From contig JAOTON010001526.1 in assembly GCA_034440635.1 (NCBI GenBank), positions 3,109,001-3,173,000 on the forward strand: DNA of 64,000 nt, given 5' to 3'. The DNA comes from Lepas anatifera. Lineage: Eukaryota > Arthropoda > Thecostraca > Lepadidae. The position numbers and the translations under genes were made by a program. Positions 1 to 11,275 of the stretch are shown here, in pieces (position 1 is the first letter of the stretch; each line of letters begins with the position of its first letter). Under the pieces are notes generated by a model. It ran no database searches and was not told the origin of the DNA. It saw only the letters and a list, made by a program, of their open reading frames with translations.

Positions 1-239
1 GTTCTGGGGCCTTTTCAATACATCAGTTGCATTTTATTGTCCGTGAGATATGAAAACATCGAAATTTTGGCAAACCGGAAGAATTTCAAAGGGCTTGCGC
101 GGGCAAATATTTTTCGAATTCGACATTTTCGACCAGAAAATGGTGATTAGCGGCCATCAATACATTAGAAAATACCCGGTAATCAAAGATCCTGTGAAAA
201 AATGGTGATCACGACATGGCCTAATGTACAATAAGCTCA

Positions 240-577
240 ATATTTTGATTTTTTAAATTAGAAAAAATAACTATCAGCCTGTGGATGATGTCACGATCTG
301 GCAACCACTACCATACTTGAAACGCTTCCAGGGCTTCGATTGGCTGATGCTCATCGTGACGTCAGCATATGTCGTCACACCAGCAGCTCACAACAATGGC
401 GGCCCGGCGAGGGGTTGATGAGGGGGTTGGTGTCAGGTAGGTTTTAGCTTTTTCTACGGAAATATCGAGTTCCAAGACAAATTATATATGGAGTACCGGG
501 TTTTCCGACTTGCTTTACAACTTGGCTATCTCAGTTAAAATCACGTTATGAAGGTGACACATTCCCTTTAAGGGATA
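240..577. repeat. Dispersed repeat B, copy 1
   Basis: This stretch shares long diverged blocks with 10909-11275 and, in reverse orientation, with 16970-17290. Shared blocks include a 'gtggatgatgtcacgatctg' block, an 'acggaaatatcg' block and the end block 'ggtgacacattccctttaa'. The end block is the reverse complement of 'aaagggaatgtgacacc' at the other end of the family, so the element looks like an inverted-terminal-repeat element bordered by TTAA. The left boundary of this copy is unclear. Bases 1-239 hold nothing I recognise. Confidence 0.6.
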
Positions 578-877
578 GGAAAATTCAATTTTCATTCGGG
601 ACCGAGTCCGTAATTAATATTTGGAAAACCAAACGTTGCAGCATAGTTTTTGTATATTCAGATCGATATAAAATCATACAATCGCCTAGTTTGGCGACAG
701 AAAAACTTCGCGACATGGCCTATGCACCTAAAGCACAGCGGGGCATCAATGCGTTCTCCAGCCTCCTCTCTTGCGTACTCTTACCGACCCATTCCGGCAA
801 GAGTACGCACGCGACTTTTATTTTTGATGGGCTTGTGGCGAGCTCCTTTCAGAGACATCGAGTTGAAACATGAACCA

Positions 878-1806
878 TAGGGGAGACCGGGGCTGGTTGA
901 ATCATTTTTCACTTTTCCCTCCGTCCACAAGATCTATCGAAAATTTGATACCACCATTCAAAATATAGTTGTTTTTCCCACCAAACGACGGTTAATCTTT
1001 TCCCAAAAACAAATACATTTTACCCCAATACACTTTTGAAATCAGCTCTGCACCTGATGCAAACTGCCCCCATGCCGGGGTAAGTTGCATCAGTCCCCGG
1101 GGGCAGCTTGTATCGTGAGGAATTAGTGCACAGAAACGCAATACAACGTCAGATTTGCTTTATTGGTAGGCACTTTTCCCATTCAGCGGAGGCCTGTTTC
1201 CCATCGGATACCCTTCCAATCTTACCTACTCAGAGTCAGAGTCATATTGGTGACAGATATAGCACCTGCTTCTTGAAAGTGACGCGCTCCTCCCCCACTT
1301 TCGACGCCCATGCCAATAATTATTGCAATAATACATCCTTATGACTGTTCAATTTTCCCATAAACAAAACTAAGCGCCGGGGTAGGTTGCAACAATGTTT
1401 CAACCTGCCCCGCGAAAATGATTCGTCTTGCCCCGTCCCTGCCCTGAATCAATCGTGGCGCCAAATATTGCACAAGCCAAAACGTCCAGCCAAAAGACTT
1501 TGCCTCAATTGAAGACTGGAGAAACGCACTTTAATCTGTCAGGCTTATGACCAGCGTACATGTTATCTTGTGTTTCATTTGAAACTTAACATAACAGACT
1601 AAAAAAATACTTTCACCCTAAAAAATGAGTTTTTGCGTCCTCACCTGCTATCGGCCGACCGACCGCCTGCGCTGGTTTCTTCACTGGAAAGGCATCGCGC
1701 GTGCGCGGTTCTAGTGGGCCCGCTTAAACTGTTATCTAAATAATATTTTTTAGTTACAGCCCCTGATGCATTCAACCCGTGATGCAACCAGCCCCGGTCT
1801 CCCCTA
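878..1806. mobile_element. Non-autonomous DNA transposon with perfect 22-bp terminal inverted repeats
   Basis: The ends are perfect inverted repeats: positions 878-899 begin TAGGGGAGACCGGGGCTGG, and 1785-1806 are the exact reverse complement. If the outermost TA is a target duplication, the element proper runs 880-1804. Internally the motif 'gccggggtaagttgcatc' and its variants recur (near 1073, 1376 and 1396). No transposase is encoded. The small open frames inside have no recognisable content. The superfamily is not assigned; a TA duplication would suit a Tc1/mariner-type cut-and-paste element. Confidence 0.8.
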
Positions 1807-2863
1807 CATAGACAATTCTTCAGGCTAAACAACCACAGGAAAATTTTAGCTGTTAGACTTATAGGAGAAAAGTGAAAGCCTTTAGAAAGTTAAGTGCGTA
1901 CTCTTGCACGGACTTCCCTTACACTATGTTATACTAGATGAAACTGCATGTTTTAGTTAGCTATCGTCTTAGCTCAAATTTGGCTCATGTAGTGACTGGA
2001 AGTCGTCGAGGACCACGTGTTCGCGTCTCCTGTGTCAGGCCTCGTCACGGGGCGCGCCAAATTTTTCGCGCCAGATGCCGGGCCTCATTAGCGTGGCAGT
2101 GGCACGCCTCTGTCTCCGTCGCTGACAGCTACCGTCGGCCTCTGGCGGTTTACACATTAACACCTTTATCGGCTGGTGTCACGCTTATTTACGACGTGCT
2201 CCGTCAAAAGAGGGCGTTAGTGTCACGCCGCGGTGACTGCCGAGGTGTCGAGTCCCCCGCGACTGCTAACGCCGCTGCACCAGATGACTGCATCTCAAAG
2301 AGACAGGACAGCAAGGCCCTGTTCTCTGTCTTCAGCCGAGATACAATGGCGTCTTTGGAGGCGTTAAATTCCGCTGGACTATTTAGGAGTGTAACAGAGG
2401 CGTTTGACTCGGTGGGGGAATGACATCACCACAATGGTGAGCATTTTAAGAGCCAATACATTTGTGCCAATGAAAGAACCACTGTGGCTTTGATCTTTCT
2501 TTGTCACGCCTTTTCATCTTCCGTAATGGCGTATTCATGCGCTCGCTTTTCTGGTAGGAGGGTTGCAAAAGTCAAATGAGTTGAGATGCCGATTTCCACA
2601 GCACGCCGTAAGCAAGAGGACAGTTATAGCATGGTGCTCAGCCAAGGATGGCATAGGTAGGTACGTCATTCAAGAAATACAGGTTTTTTTCGGAATGGCA
2701 AGTAGGTTTAAAGGCAGGGGTGCAGCTTGGGAAATCTCATTGGGGATACAAAATTGGGGAAAAGGTGTCGAATGGTTCAGATCGCATCCCGGGGGCTTTA
2801 CATTCCCATCCTAAGAAAGGGGACGCTTTGGGAGTGCCATCAAAACTTCGTTGTGTGCACATA
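1807..2863. other. Gene-free stretch with a CpG-rich patch
   Basis: No gene is recognised. Bases about 1990-2400 are G+C and CpG rich and keep a 161-codon frame open (1938-2423), but its translation has no domain, hydrophobic pattern or family resemblance. It could be a promoter-like CpG patch or an old repeat. Confidence 0.4.
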
Positions 2864-3247
2864 CAGTAGCGGATCTAGGGGGGGGCAAAATAAAAGGAGT
2901 TAGGGTGAAAAGAAAGTCGACAGCTTTGAGGGGAAGGGGCAGAACCATGTTCCCCCTTCCCATTGCTCTTCACCTTCTTTTTGCCCCGACTTTTTAAGTT
3001 TATAAGTAAGGCTTTGGTGTTTCAACTCTTAACTTCGAGCAGAACCCATAAACTTCAGTGTCAACATTGGGCCTTAGATAACAAAAACAAGCATCTTGTG
3101 GCCAATGTTTCACTCCGTGATGGTTTTCTTCGAGCAGGGTTTGTTTCCCAAACCTACTGTCTAGTTATATTGTGGCAAACTCTTTCAGAGCGTGACGTTT
3201 TTCAACTTTGGTTTGCCCCCCCAACCTACCGGCTAGACCCGCCACTG
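2864..3247. mobile_element. hAT-like MITE, family H (copy 1)
   Basis: Starts CAGTAGCGGATCTAGG and ends CTAGACCCGCCACTG, so the termini are imperfect inverted repeats of the CAGTGGCGGATC type typical of hAT elements. The interior ('aagtttataagtaaggctttggtg' region, 'ttcagtgtcaacattgggcc' region) matches the elements at 47130-47529 and, reversed, 62751-63129. Flanking 8-mers (tgcacata / cgtacaag) agree at only four positions, so this is an old insertion. No coding capacity. Confidence 0.75.
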
Positions 3248-4179
3248 CGTACAAGAGAACATGGGAATGCAAACAGATGGTTGAAGATGCAAGATCTTGC
3301 GCGGGGAATGAATATATATGCCGACTTACCTGTATCCCACAAATAATGCAGTTATGGCCCTGTACAAAGGCAGCAGAGAATGGGTAGGCCACATGCTCAG
3401 GTGCTATTTTGTGCTCTTTTGTATAGGGCAGAGTGGTGTAAACAGATACAATGATTGGAGTAATCCAGTACCTCCAAATAAATATGCAATGATTCGGCCC
3501 TCCAAAAGAACTAAGAAATGAAAAATTCAAAACACAGACCAGTAAAGACCAATGTATATGCAGGCACATGGAAAATAAATCTGCCAGGCCCACCCCTTTT
3601 AGTTCGGAGATTTGAAATGAAACACGTCCCGGGCCCCTGTTGCTACTTCCGACGTCGTCACGCAATGCCGTGCTTCGGCTGCGTTCTCACCGGGCCTGCG
3701 GTCGTGGCGCAGGGGGCGGCCCGGCACGGAGGGGCAACTTACCCTCACCGAGTGCATAATAAATAAGGAGGGCTGGCATAAACCGGACGGTAGCCGGGTC
3801 CGCTCTACCGGCGAGATCGATGGGCGGCGGACCACCCACTGCTGTAAAACGTCAGTGAGGGAAGGCTGGGACAATGCGTACATGTGCTGCCATGGGCAGC
3901 CTGTTCATAACTGTTTCGATAATTTGTTTAACCTGATCAATTAATAATTTGATAATTTGTTTAACCACATCTCTCTCAACACATCCTTTACCTTCTTCCC
4001 AGCACTCTCCCATTTTCACTCTTCTGAGGCTTTTCTTTACTCTACCTGTGCTAATATTTGATATCAGGAGGATCGTGTGGCGCCTGCCGCTGGACTTGAA
4101 TGAGGACGTTTCTCCTGTCTTGTTTTTTAACCATTCTTGTATGTATGTGAGTGTGTGTGTGCAAATACATGTCATGGCT
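3248..4179. other. Gene-free stretch
   Basis: No gene or clear repeat boundary is recognised. Several small open frames overlap on both strands, but none shows a domain or convincing splice context. Confidence 0.4.
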
Positions 4180-4400
4180 GCAAATTCATTCGAGTACGCA
4201 GTGCGGATTTTTGAAAAGTATTTAGGTGCCCAAATTTGAAGCAATGACAATACCTTTCCAATAAAACGTCTTAGCATAATACACAGTGTGTTTTAGGCTT
4301 ATCACAGGCCTGTTGAAGGACACACAGTTTAATCAAAATCCTTGAAATGAAACAAAAACATTTAAGGGATATTCTGCACTAATTGCACGTTTCGTTGCAG
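4180..4400. repeat. Dispersed repeat G, copy 1
   Basis: Shares a diverged block with 16110-16320: 'caaatttgaagcaatgacaata', a 'ttttaggcttatcacaggcctgttgaa' region, and the end 'aagggatattctgca'. It is followed at 4400-4425 by a short 'gcacccccaatgat' block, also present at 63521-63535. Non-coding; class unknown. Confidence 0.55.
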
Positions 4401-4559
4401 GTGCCTCGGCACCCCCAATGATAACCGATTTTAATTAACGCCCCCTATTCGAGTGCATCTGAGCCTTTTCCGTGCGTGCATTGGATCACCACACGTAAGT
4501 GTAAAATTACATACATATGATTATCCAACAAGAATTATGTTACGTAAAGCGATTATTTT

Positions 4560-5335
4560 TATCGATGCGGGACCATCAAACGGGCGAGCCGCACTTTTGA
4601 TGTCGGTAATATGGAAATTTGGTTGGTGAAAACTGTGCAGTAATAACTGATCAGGAAAAGACCTTAGTGTTTTCATATCACTTCTCATGTGGTGTTACCC
4701 TGTGATAACATATCCCCCAAAGCAGCGTAATGCAACTTCAAAGACTAGTTGTTCGATAGGCCCATAGCCGTACCGTAAGCCATCTCGGCAGGCTTTTCTA
4801 GATCGAGGATCTGAATCAGAGGCGACATGAATTAAAAATCATTCCAGTTCAGCATACTTTTATTCACGGTAGAGTTTGTATTCCGTTCAAGCTAAACAAA
4901 AGGAGTAAGCCATGCTGAACCCGGAAATTCGTAGAACCGGTCTGTTTTGGGAGTTTCCAAAAACTGCACCGCCCAAAAGCTTAGTAATCACATTAATAAT
5001 GTGAAATAAGTCTACGCTCATCCGAAGAGGTATATTTAAAACATAATCACAGTTGCGCCATTCTAGGAGATTGTTTTTCTGCAGCTGTAATTTTCGGGTG
5101 CTGTAATAATATAACGAGCATAAGTTGTTCCATATTATTACCATCACCATAAGAACAATGTTCAACAGCATCTCCATTCAACATCCGAAAAGTATCAAAC
5201 TTTGAGTCGCACCGGGGAATCGAAAATATCCATATATAGATGTTATGCGATTTGGCACGTGACAAAACGAGTAATAACGACCTTATTGATACACTATTGC
5301 TAATATGAGCACATTGCTAACACCCGTGCGGTTGA
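4560..5335. repeat. Dispersed repeat D, copy 1
   Basis: This block is an inverted, diverged match to about 28680-29340. Shared landmarks include 'gccatgctgaacccggaaattcg' (reversed near 29035-29060), 'cgtaccgtaagccatctcgg' (near 29175-29200) and 'cacccgtgcggttgac' (near 28740). It is more than 600 bp long, and no coding frame is conserved between the copies. It ends about 200 bp downstream of the P450 stop codon. Confidence 0.65.
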
Positions 5336-5541
5336 CTATCGTATATAAGTTGCGAGTGTTTCGAATGATAGAGTAAATACCGCGCGGACGTTGATCCCAG
5401 CACTTGAACACTAAACAGTCAGTCTATTGGCTCATTCACACCCGGCAAAATCTACCAAGATCTCTTCCGGCGAACGCTACAACGGGATGTGAGAGATTGT
5501 CGACAAACATCGTGGCTGTTTCGGTTTGTTTTGCGCACTGT

Positions 5542-6929
5542 CTAGGCCTCCCGTCGCACTTCATAGTTGACGAAGAACTCTGGTGGCTGCCGGATCACGG
5601 TAAAGGCGCTCGACTCCGACAAATCCTGTCCAGGGACGATGGTGAAGCGGAACCTCTGAAGCAAGCAGGTAAACAGCATGAACATCTCCATTCTGGCCAG
5701 GCTTTCTCCCAAACAGAACCGCTTTCCAATGCCGAAGGGAATGAGACGTTCGTCCTTCCTGATGGTGCCGTCGGTGTTAATGAACCGCTCGGGTCGGAAC
5801 ACCTCTGGGTCGCCCCAGTACTCTGGATCCATGTGTACAGCATCTAGGTGCATGATGACCATCGTGTTCTTGGGGAAGTGGTATCCCTTAAACACAGTGT
5901 CGCACTCGGTAGCGTGAGGCGCCGATGAACGGGTCACGTTGGAAAAACGAGCGAGCTCCATCAAGACGGCTTCAGTGTACGGCATCCTGAGGCGGTCCTC
6001 GTATGAAGGTGGGCTTTCGCCCAGCACTCGGTCAATCTCTTGCTGCACCTTTTCCTGTACGTCCAGGTGCTGGACCATCATCAGCAGCGCCCAACTCAGA
6101 GAAGTGGACGTCGTCTCCATGCCGGCGATGAACAGGTCCATGCCCACTATGGAAAGGTTCTTCTCTGTGAAGTACCGATCAGCAGCATCGTCCTTCTGCA
6201 TTTCTAACAAGAAACGGTCAATCAGATCCCGGGGGTTTTGAGGGTCCAGCGTCTCTTTGTGCTGCTTCATGAGGTCTTTGAACATGCTGGAAGTCATGTC
6301 ACGTTGCTCCACGATGGCAGTATACCCGCTCCAGCGCGGGGCCAGGAACCGCAGCCATGATGCCACGTTAATTGGGCTCGATGGCCCTACTTTCGTGAAG
6401 AACGTATTCACTATGTCCACATGCTCAATCGCCTTAGGGTCGGAGCGCTCGTGTCGGATGCCGCCCACCAATTTCCAAAGAATGTTAAGTACAGGTAGGT
6501 TAAAGCGGTATCTCACTTTCATCGGGCGTCCCGAATCTTGTATCATTTCCTCATAAAGTTTTTCGAATTCATCCAGAACAATGGATTCCATCGATGTTTT
6601 TCCAAAGCCCAGATCCCTGAGATGCCTGAGGACAAAGCGCCTGTGTTCGGACCAGGAGGGACCGTCGTTGAAGATGATGCCGAGCTTCTCACCGAAACTC
6701 CGGAGCAAAAATGTGTAGGCCTGTGGACGGTTCGAGAATTCTTGTCTCGCACACGCCTCCCTGATGTCCTCGAAGGCAAACATGTGCACTATTAGAGTTT
6801 TGTCAGGCATAATCATGCCAAAAATATCTCCATATTTGTCGCGACATTCTTTCAGAACAGCTTTGAACTTGCCCCTGGCTGTTTTTATTGCTTCCGGTAA
6901 CGTTCCAAACACCAGAAATGTAGGTGGCC
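5542..6929 (-). CDS. Cytochrome P450, CYP2 clan, exon 2 (most of the protein)
   Basis: Heme-thiolate monooxygenase; the spliced protein is 492 residues, normal for microsomal P450s. Exon 2 starts after the acceptor 'ttccttttcag' and ends at the TAG at 5542-5544. Motifs in spliced numbering: C-helix WSEHR (about 123-127), I-helix oxygen-binding AGMETT (299-304), K-helix ELAR (ExxR, 355-358), FRPERF (408-413) and the heme loop PFGIGKRFCLG with the ligand Cys at about 436. Every core catalytic motif is present and the frame is unbroken, so the gene looks functional. In-frame codons upstream of 6929 (to 7008) are intron: the junction with exon 1 restores the proline-rich hinge. The wording (FSNRP, RHLRDLGFGK) resembles arthropod CYP2-clan enzymes. 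Substrate unknown: CYP2-clan members include ecdysteroid and juvenoid enzymes as well as detoxifying ones. Confidence 0.95.
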
Positions 6930-7195
6930 CTGAAAAGGAAGGGAGAGCCCAGATAATAATTAATGCAACAGTGACTGAGCATGAACTGTAGACCAGGTAA
7001 TATTCCACAAAACTTCTTCATATCAGAATCATCATTAATACGGGGAAGATGGAGACAACTGTGGCCTTTCAATAAAGTGTCACCTCCTTTAGCAGCGAGC
7101 TGACTTTATGACTATGCGGCGCCTCCGAAAAATTGAGTTGTCAGTTAATCTTCATCCTGCAGCTGATAAGAAACTTTCCCTCCTAGAACCCCAAA

Positions 7196-7336
7196 AAATC
7201 ATCGTAATTGGACTAGTGATTGCCTTCCGCAACAGCTGGTTACAAAATTTTCCGAATCCCTCCCAATTTGGCTGAAATTCAGAAATGTTTGGATTAAAAG
7301 TGGGGGGCCGAGGCGCTGCTCCCTCCCCTATTCCGA
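7196..7336. repeat. Dispersed repeat C, copy 1, inside the P450 intron
   Basis: Matches 60526-60656 in the same orientation and 17731-17845 in the opposite one. Common landmarks are 'ttgccttccgca(g)c(g/a)gctgg', 'tttggctgaaat' or 'ttttgactgaaat', and an end rich in G and C runs ('agtggggggccgaggc'). Non-coding; probably a short retroposon (see 17725-17915). Confidence 0.6.
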
Positions 7337-7355
7337 AGTGCATTCTATGACTTAC

Positions 7356-7446
7356 CCGGTGGAAAGTTAGCGGGCCGCTGTGGTCTTTGGGCCCAGATCC
7401 ACATTAGCACGCACACAAACACGGCCAGAGCGCCCACACTCAACAT
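7356..7446 (-). CDS. Cytochrome P450, exon 1 (signal anchor and proline hinge)
   Basis: A 91-bp exon read on the minus strand: ATG at 7446-7444 with A at -3, then MLSVGALAVFVCVLMWIW (an uncleaved ER signal anchor), a short basic stretch, and RPANFPP. It ends at G|GTAAGT (donor at 7355-7350). Joined to exon 2 in phase 1 it reads RPANFPPGPPTF, the classical microsomal P450 proline hinge. That junction decides the start over the in-frame ATG at 7006-7008, which lies in the intron and gives no hinge. The 426-bp intron holds a copy of repeat C. Confidence 0.9.
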
Positions 7447-7489
7447 GTTTTCTTGTCCACTTCCCTAGAGCTGGAAAACCCGCGTCTCA

Positions 7490-7498
7490 GCTGACTCA
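7490..7498 (-). promoter_or_regulatory. Possible CncC/Maf (antioxidant-response-like) site upstream of the P450
   Basis: On the minus strand, TGAGTCAGC lies 44 bp upstream of the P450 ATG. It matches half of the Maf recognition element recognised by Nrf2/CncC-Maf dimers, which activate many insect P450 genes. A single 9-mer can occur by chance, so this is only a candidate. Confidence 0.25.
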
Positions 7499-8381
7499 GA
7501 GCAGCCCTGTGACTAGTGAAGAACAGTCAACACTGCACTCTGCACATCTAGCGCGGCCCGGCAGTTGTTGATAACCAGACGATTTGAACGGTCACCCTAC
7601 TTCAACGGCGACTTGTGCTGACTGCAGCGGCCTCTGTAGGGCTCCGAGTTGTTCAAGGTCACTGAGATGGGGCCGCCGCCTCACTCACGTCTGGCCGAAT
7701 TTCACGTCCAAGCGTGCTTGCCCTCGCGTTTGTGCGAAGTATGAATGTATTTCAGAACATAAGCCAGTTCCAAGTGCCTTAAGCATCGATATAGGGTGAT
7801 ATTGATGCACACTGCGCATAATTGGCTCGCTGAATAAAAAAATTGTCTGCATGGGGCGAGAAACTGCGGTATCAGTGGAACGGAAAGGAATGCAACAGAA
7901 GGGACAATATGTCCCAGGTTTAGTTTGAATGGAGACGGGGAGTGTTTGAAATGTTACTGGGAAAAAGGCAAGGGGCTTATTTGTAGCCTTCTCCACGACG
8001 GAATGTGATGATACAGACTTACGGAATGGTGTAAATGTTAGAATTTTCTTCCATATTGAATTCAGCAACAAAAGATCGACCAGACTCTGTAGCCGTTAAA
8101 ACTTCAAACTTCCAAAAACACAGTGGATTTTGATTATCGACTTGCTTGAAACGTACGCCAAACGTATGAATATTATCATATACATAGCTCAGGCGTGTAT
8201 GTACCCATTGTCCAAACGACTTTAAGCTCGAATGCATCAACACTGAGGTCGCGTGGGGATATTTTTCTCTCTCCTTTCACTCCGTGTAATTTTCGCGGTC
8301 CTTATACCGCGTGTTACCGACATCCGAAGCTCGACCCGCCGTTGATTGAGTCTTAAAAACTAAACAAAAGAAGGTGTGAAG
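7499..8381. other. Upstream flank of the P450 gene, no gene seen
   Basis: Holds the presumed promoter and 5' untranslated region of the minus-strand P450. No TATA box is obvious. Open frames on both strands are short and unrecognisable. Confidence 0.4.
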
Positions 8382-8459
8382 GTAGCAAGAAGACGATATT
8401 ATTACCAAGGAGACAGCCACTATTTCGCAGTAATAGAGCTATTAGCGTCTTCTTGCTAC
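8382..8459. other. 78-nt imperfect hairpin with a perfect 14-bp outer stem
   Basis: GTAGCAAGAAGACG (8382-8395) is exactly complementary to CGTCTTCTTGCTAC (8446-8459). Inside, 'attac' and 'gtaat' can extend the pairing, leaving bulges and a loop of about 22 nt. Size and shape resemble a microRNA precursor, but it could equally be the folded core of a small inverted-repeat element. A second small palindrome, 'gtcaacagccctgttgac', lies at 8475-8492. Confidence 0.35.
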
Positions 8460-9007
8460 TCTTTTTATTCCTGTCAACAGCCCTGTTGACAAAAAGAACT
8501 GGTCGAAAAGCATAGATCAAGTGGGAGAAGTGGAGGGGGCGGTCACCTCCTTAGGTCCGTATAGGCTTTCCCTGGGTAAAGTTTCCGATAGATATTAGGG
8601 GATGGAATGATCCCGTGCCGCACAGGATATGCTCTCAATCGCTTGAGATATGGGCCGTGTTTACCTGAATTGCTTTCGCTAATTTGAATGGATTAAATCT
8701 TAGCGTTGTATCTCGGACTAAGGAAATGTGCCCCAAGTAGAAACAAATACCAGGCATCTATTCAGCTCGACAAAAAGTTTGGGAATGCAGTTAATTGTGT
8801 GCCTTAGATTATGCATTTTAACATATTCTAGACCGTATTCTCATACATATTCTCAATATTCTAGACCGTACATAATTCCACTCGCGCTAAAATCGTACTA
8901 AATGACACATTTAGAGGGGGCGGTATATTGGTTCCCGTTTAGTATGTGCACGGGGTTGCGGCATTATTGAGCACACTGCAAATTTTAACGTACGTATATT
9001 TTCCGAA
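8460..9007. other. Gene-free stretch
   Basis: No gene recognised. A local duplication of 'attctagaccgta' occurs at about 8826-8871. Confidence 0.4.
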
Positions 9008-9229
9008 TGGGCCCCCTGAGGACACGGGACCGCGAAGCGCGGCTCGCTCGCACTATGCTTTTGGCCAAACTTAAAATTTCATATCAGACAGGGCCCTCTT
9101 AAGCCCTCTTCAGCACTCTAACCTGTAACAAGCAGCGCCATTTTTACCCATCAGGGCCCTTTTGGCACTGTCGCAGGGGCCCTTTTTGGGGCGCTGCCCC
9201 CCCTGAGCGAAATCCTGGTTACGCCCCTG
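9008..9229. mobile_element. Truncated copy of the hAT-like MITE seen at 20119-20388
   Basis: Reversed relative to 20119-20388. It shares 'gggccctcttaagccctcttcagcac', 'cgcgaagcgcggctcgc' and the terminus CCTGGTTACGCCCCTG at 9214-9229. The opposite terminus (expected CAGGGGCGTAGCC) is absent; the copy stops after 'gggccccctgaggacacg', so it is truncated or rearranged. Confidence 0.7.
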
Positions 9230-10631
9230 GCCGAAACACAATGAAACACCACGCGTATAGGACTTCTCTGCAGAAGTCGTGCCCTCTATGGCTTGACGTA
9301 CCGGACCCACCAGCCGATTCAGCCGCAACAAATAAATACACGTTTTTCACTGTAATAAGAGCGCTCAATGGCCGACCTAGCCGCTCCAGTGAAGGAGAAA
9401 TATAGGTACCCGTGTAGCTTTAGGCCACAGAGTACACAATTGCGTTTTAATAAATACGCGCAAGCTTATCAACTTTCTTGGCTAGAATTGATAACCGCGG
9501 TTAGCTGTCAGGCTGTGGAATTACCTAGGGACAGTGCGGACAATATGTCGTGTGCTGAAGGGAAGGAACGTCCCGGGTGGGATGCCTACAAACACAAATT
9601 TAATTTCACGAGAGTGGCTCGGAAGCGGCTCACAAGTGCCCAAGCAATAACTCGGGCTCACCATCTTACCGAGTAGGGCCGTGTTGCGACGGCACGCGCG
9701 TTCTATGCGCTAACTCAGGATTAGCGCGGGCCCGGTATTATTTAGGACGACTCCGATTGTCTGAATGCGCTCGTACGTCGGCAGCAGGCTGCGTCTGAGT
9801 CACATTTGTCATCACAGAACCACGCCACTAACCTGCAAAAGTAGCACGCCCAAACTTATACGGGTGCGTGGCATTTATCGTGCGTTGACGGGTATGAAAC
9901 CGTGCCGCACCAACATGCACGCGGAAGACCCAGACATGCGTCTGCAGGCTGTGTTCGCCTGGAAAACGCAGCACGGTGCAGAAACACATTCAATCGTTGA
10001 TGGCGTTGGATCACCGCGTTAGTGCGAAGAAAAACAATTAAGCTCATAAGCTACAAGAGCCGCAGCACCCCTCGCCAATGATATAGTGCAGCGGGGTGAA
10101 ATACTCGACGAGTGCACAGCATGGGGGCCGCCATTAATTTGGGGCGGGCGTTGGGCCAGCGGCAATTTGGCGAGTTCAGGGAACGGTACTTCACATGCAG
10201 GGCGGGGCTGGAGCAATAACCGGGCAGGGGTGTCAATGGCAATAATGGAATTAGCTCCGCTCGCTGTTCCGCCCATAGGCAGGTCCATGCTGGATGCTCC
10301 GACGGCACAAAGAGGATGCTTAACAAAGAATAACGATGACATAAATACCAATCTGGGTAAGCTGCGGTGGTAATCATAATGTATCATCCTCTCATGTATC
10401 CTCTCTTATACATATAATGATCAGTCATACATGGGTAAGATTAATGACACCAATGAATTATGACGTGCATCCCTAAGGTGAGAACTCATCTAACAAAAGA
10501 ACACTATACCAAAGCTCTGAACAGCGATGAACGAAATTCAAACACAAAATAGTTATCAATTTTGCCCAATAGAACAGCCAGTTGATGCCCAATGATGAAT
10601 TGAACGTAACATTCAGTGTTGTTTGTTCCAG
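9230..10631. other. Gene-free stretch upstream of the first visible RYK exon
   Basis: The missing 5' exon(s) of the receptor (signal peptide and start of the WIF domain) could lie here or beyond the P450, but I found no open frame with a signal peptide or WIF sequence ending in a phase-1 donor. The region is CpG-rich at about 9640-10020. Open frames (for example 9368-9676) look like chance. Confidence 0.35.
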
Positions 10632-10759
10632 GTTTGGCGACGGAGATTTTCTACGTCCAGGAGGGTGTCATCAACCAGTACGCGCTGAATTTCACCGTGA
10701 TCGTACCTCCCACCATCTCGGAGCTACATTTCAACTGGCGTCGCACCACTCGCAAACCG
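10632..10759 (+). CDS. RYK: RYK/derailed-type receptor, first visible exon (WIF domain)
   Basis: After acceptor 'tttgttccag' the exon reads LATEIFYVQEGVINQYALNF, then VPP, an ELHFNW block and RRTTRKP, ending at a GTGGGT donor in phase 0. This is the amino half of a WIF (Wnt-inhibitory-factor) domain. In Ryk receptors this extracellular domain binds Wnt (Wnt5 for Drosophila derailed) to steer axons and polarise cells. Asn-Phe-Thr gives a possible N-glycosylation site. The exon needs one base from an upstream exon to complete a Gly codon, so the gene continues 5'. That part, with the signal peptide, was not located. Confidence 0.88.
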
Positions 10760-10908
10760 GTGGGTTTTTAAGGCAACTGGAATCTATTCAGTCTATAAAT
10801 TTGGAATCTATTCTGTTCCGCCTTTATAATGGGTTTTGAGCTGCGTAGTTATGTAGAACGCGTCGAGAAACCACTATTGACATATTTCATTCGATGCAAA
10901 GTTTTGTG

Positions 10909-11275
10909 TTAAAGGGAATGTGGCCTTGGTGATCCTGAATTTAGTGTAATTGGCGTACTTTTGTAAAAATAATGAAACCACTCATGATTTTCTGAAATGT
11001 GATAGCTCATGTTTGGTTTTTAAAATACTCCTCTGAAAGAATAATATCGATGTGGATGATGTCACGATCTGACAACCACTACCTTTGAACGCTTAGGGCT
11101 TGATTGGTGTGTCATGTGCGTCTTGTGTCCGTGCTCCGGCCGCCGGGGGGGTGGGGAGGCTGGTGTCGGTGTTTTAGTTTTTTACGGAAATATCGTTGAC
11201 AATGAAAATGGGACGGGTTTCCGACCTGATTAAACTTGGTATTCGAAAACACGTGTGAGGGCATTTTAAGGATTT
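10909..11275. repeat. Dispersed repeat B, copy 2 (RYK intron)
   Basis: Begins 'aaagggaatgtggcc' directly after a TTAA-like sequence. Contains 'gtggatgatgtcacgatctg' and 'acggaaatatcg', and ends in the degraded reverse complement 'gggcattttaagg'. Same orientation as the copy at 240-577. Confidence 0.65.

Noticed and set aside
1938..2423. 161-codon open frame
   Set aside because: CpG-rich DNA with low stop density; no domain, homology or splice context.
6930..7008. N-terminal extension of the P450 frame starting at the ATG at 7006-7008
   Set aside because: It lacks the Pro-rich hinge. Splicing exon 1 (7356-7446) to the acceptor at 6929 restores RPANFPPGPP, so the extension is intron.
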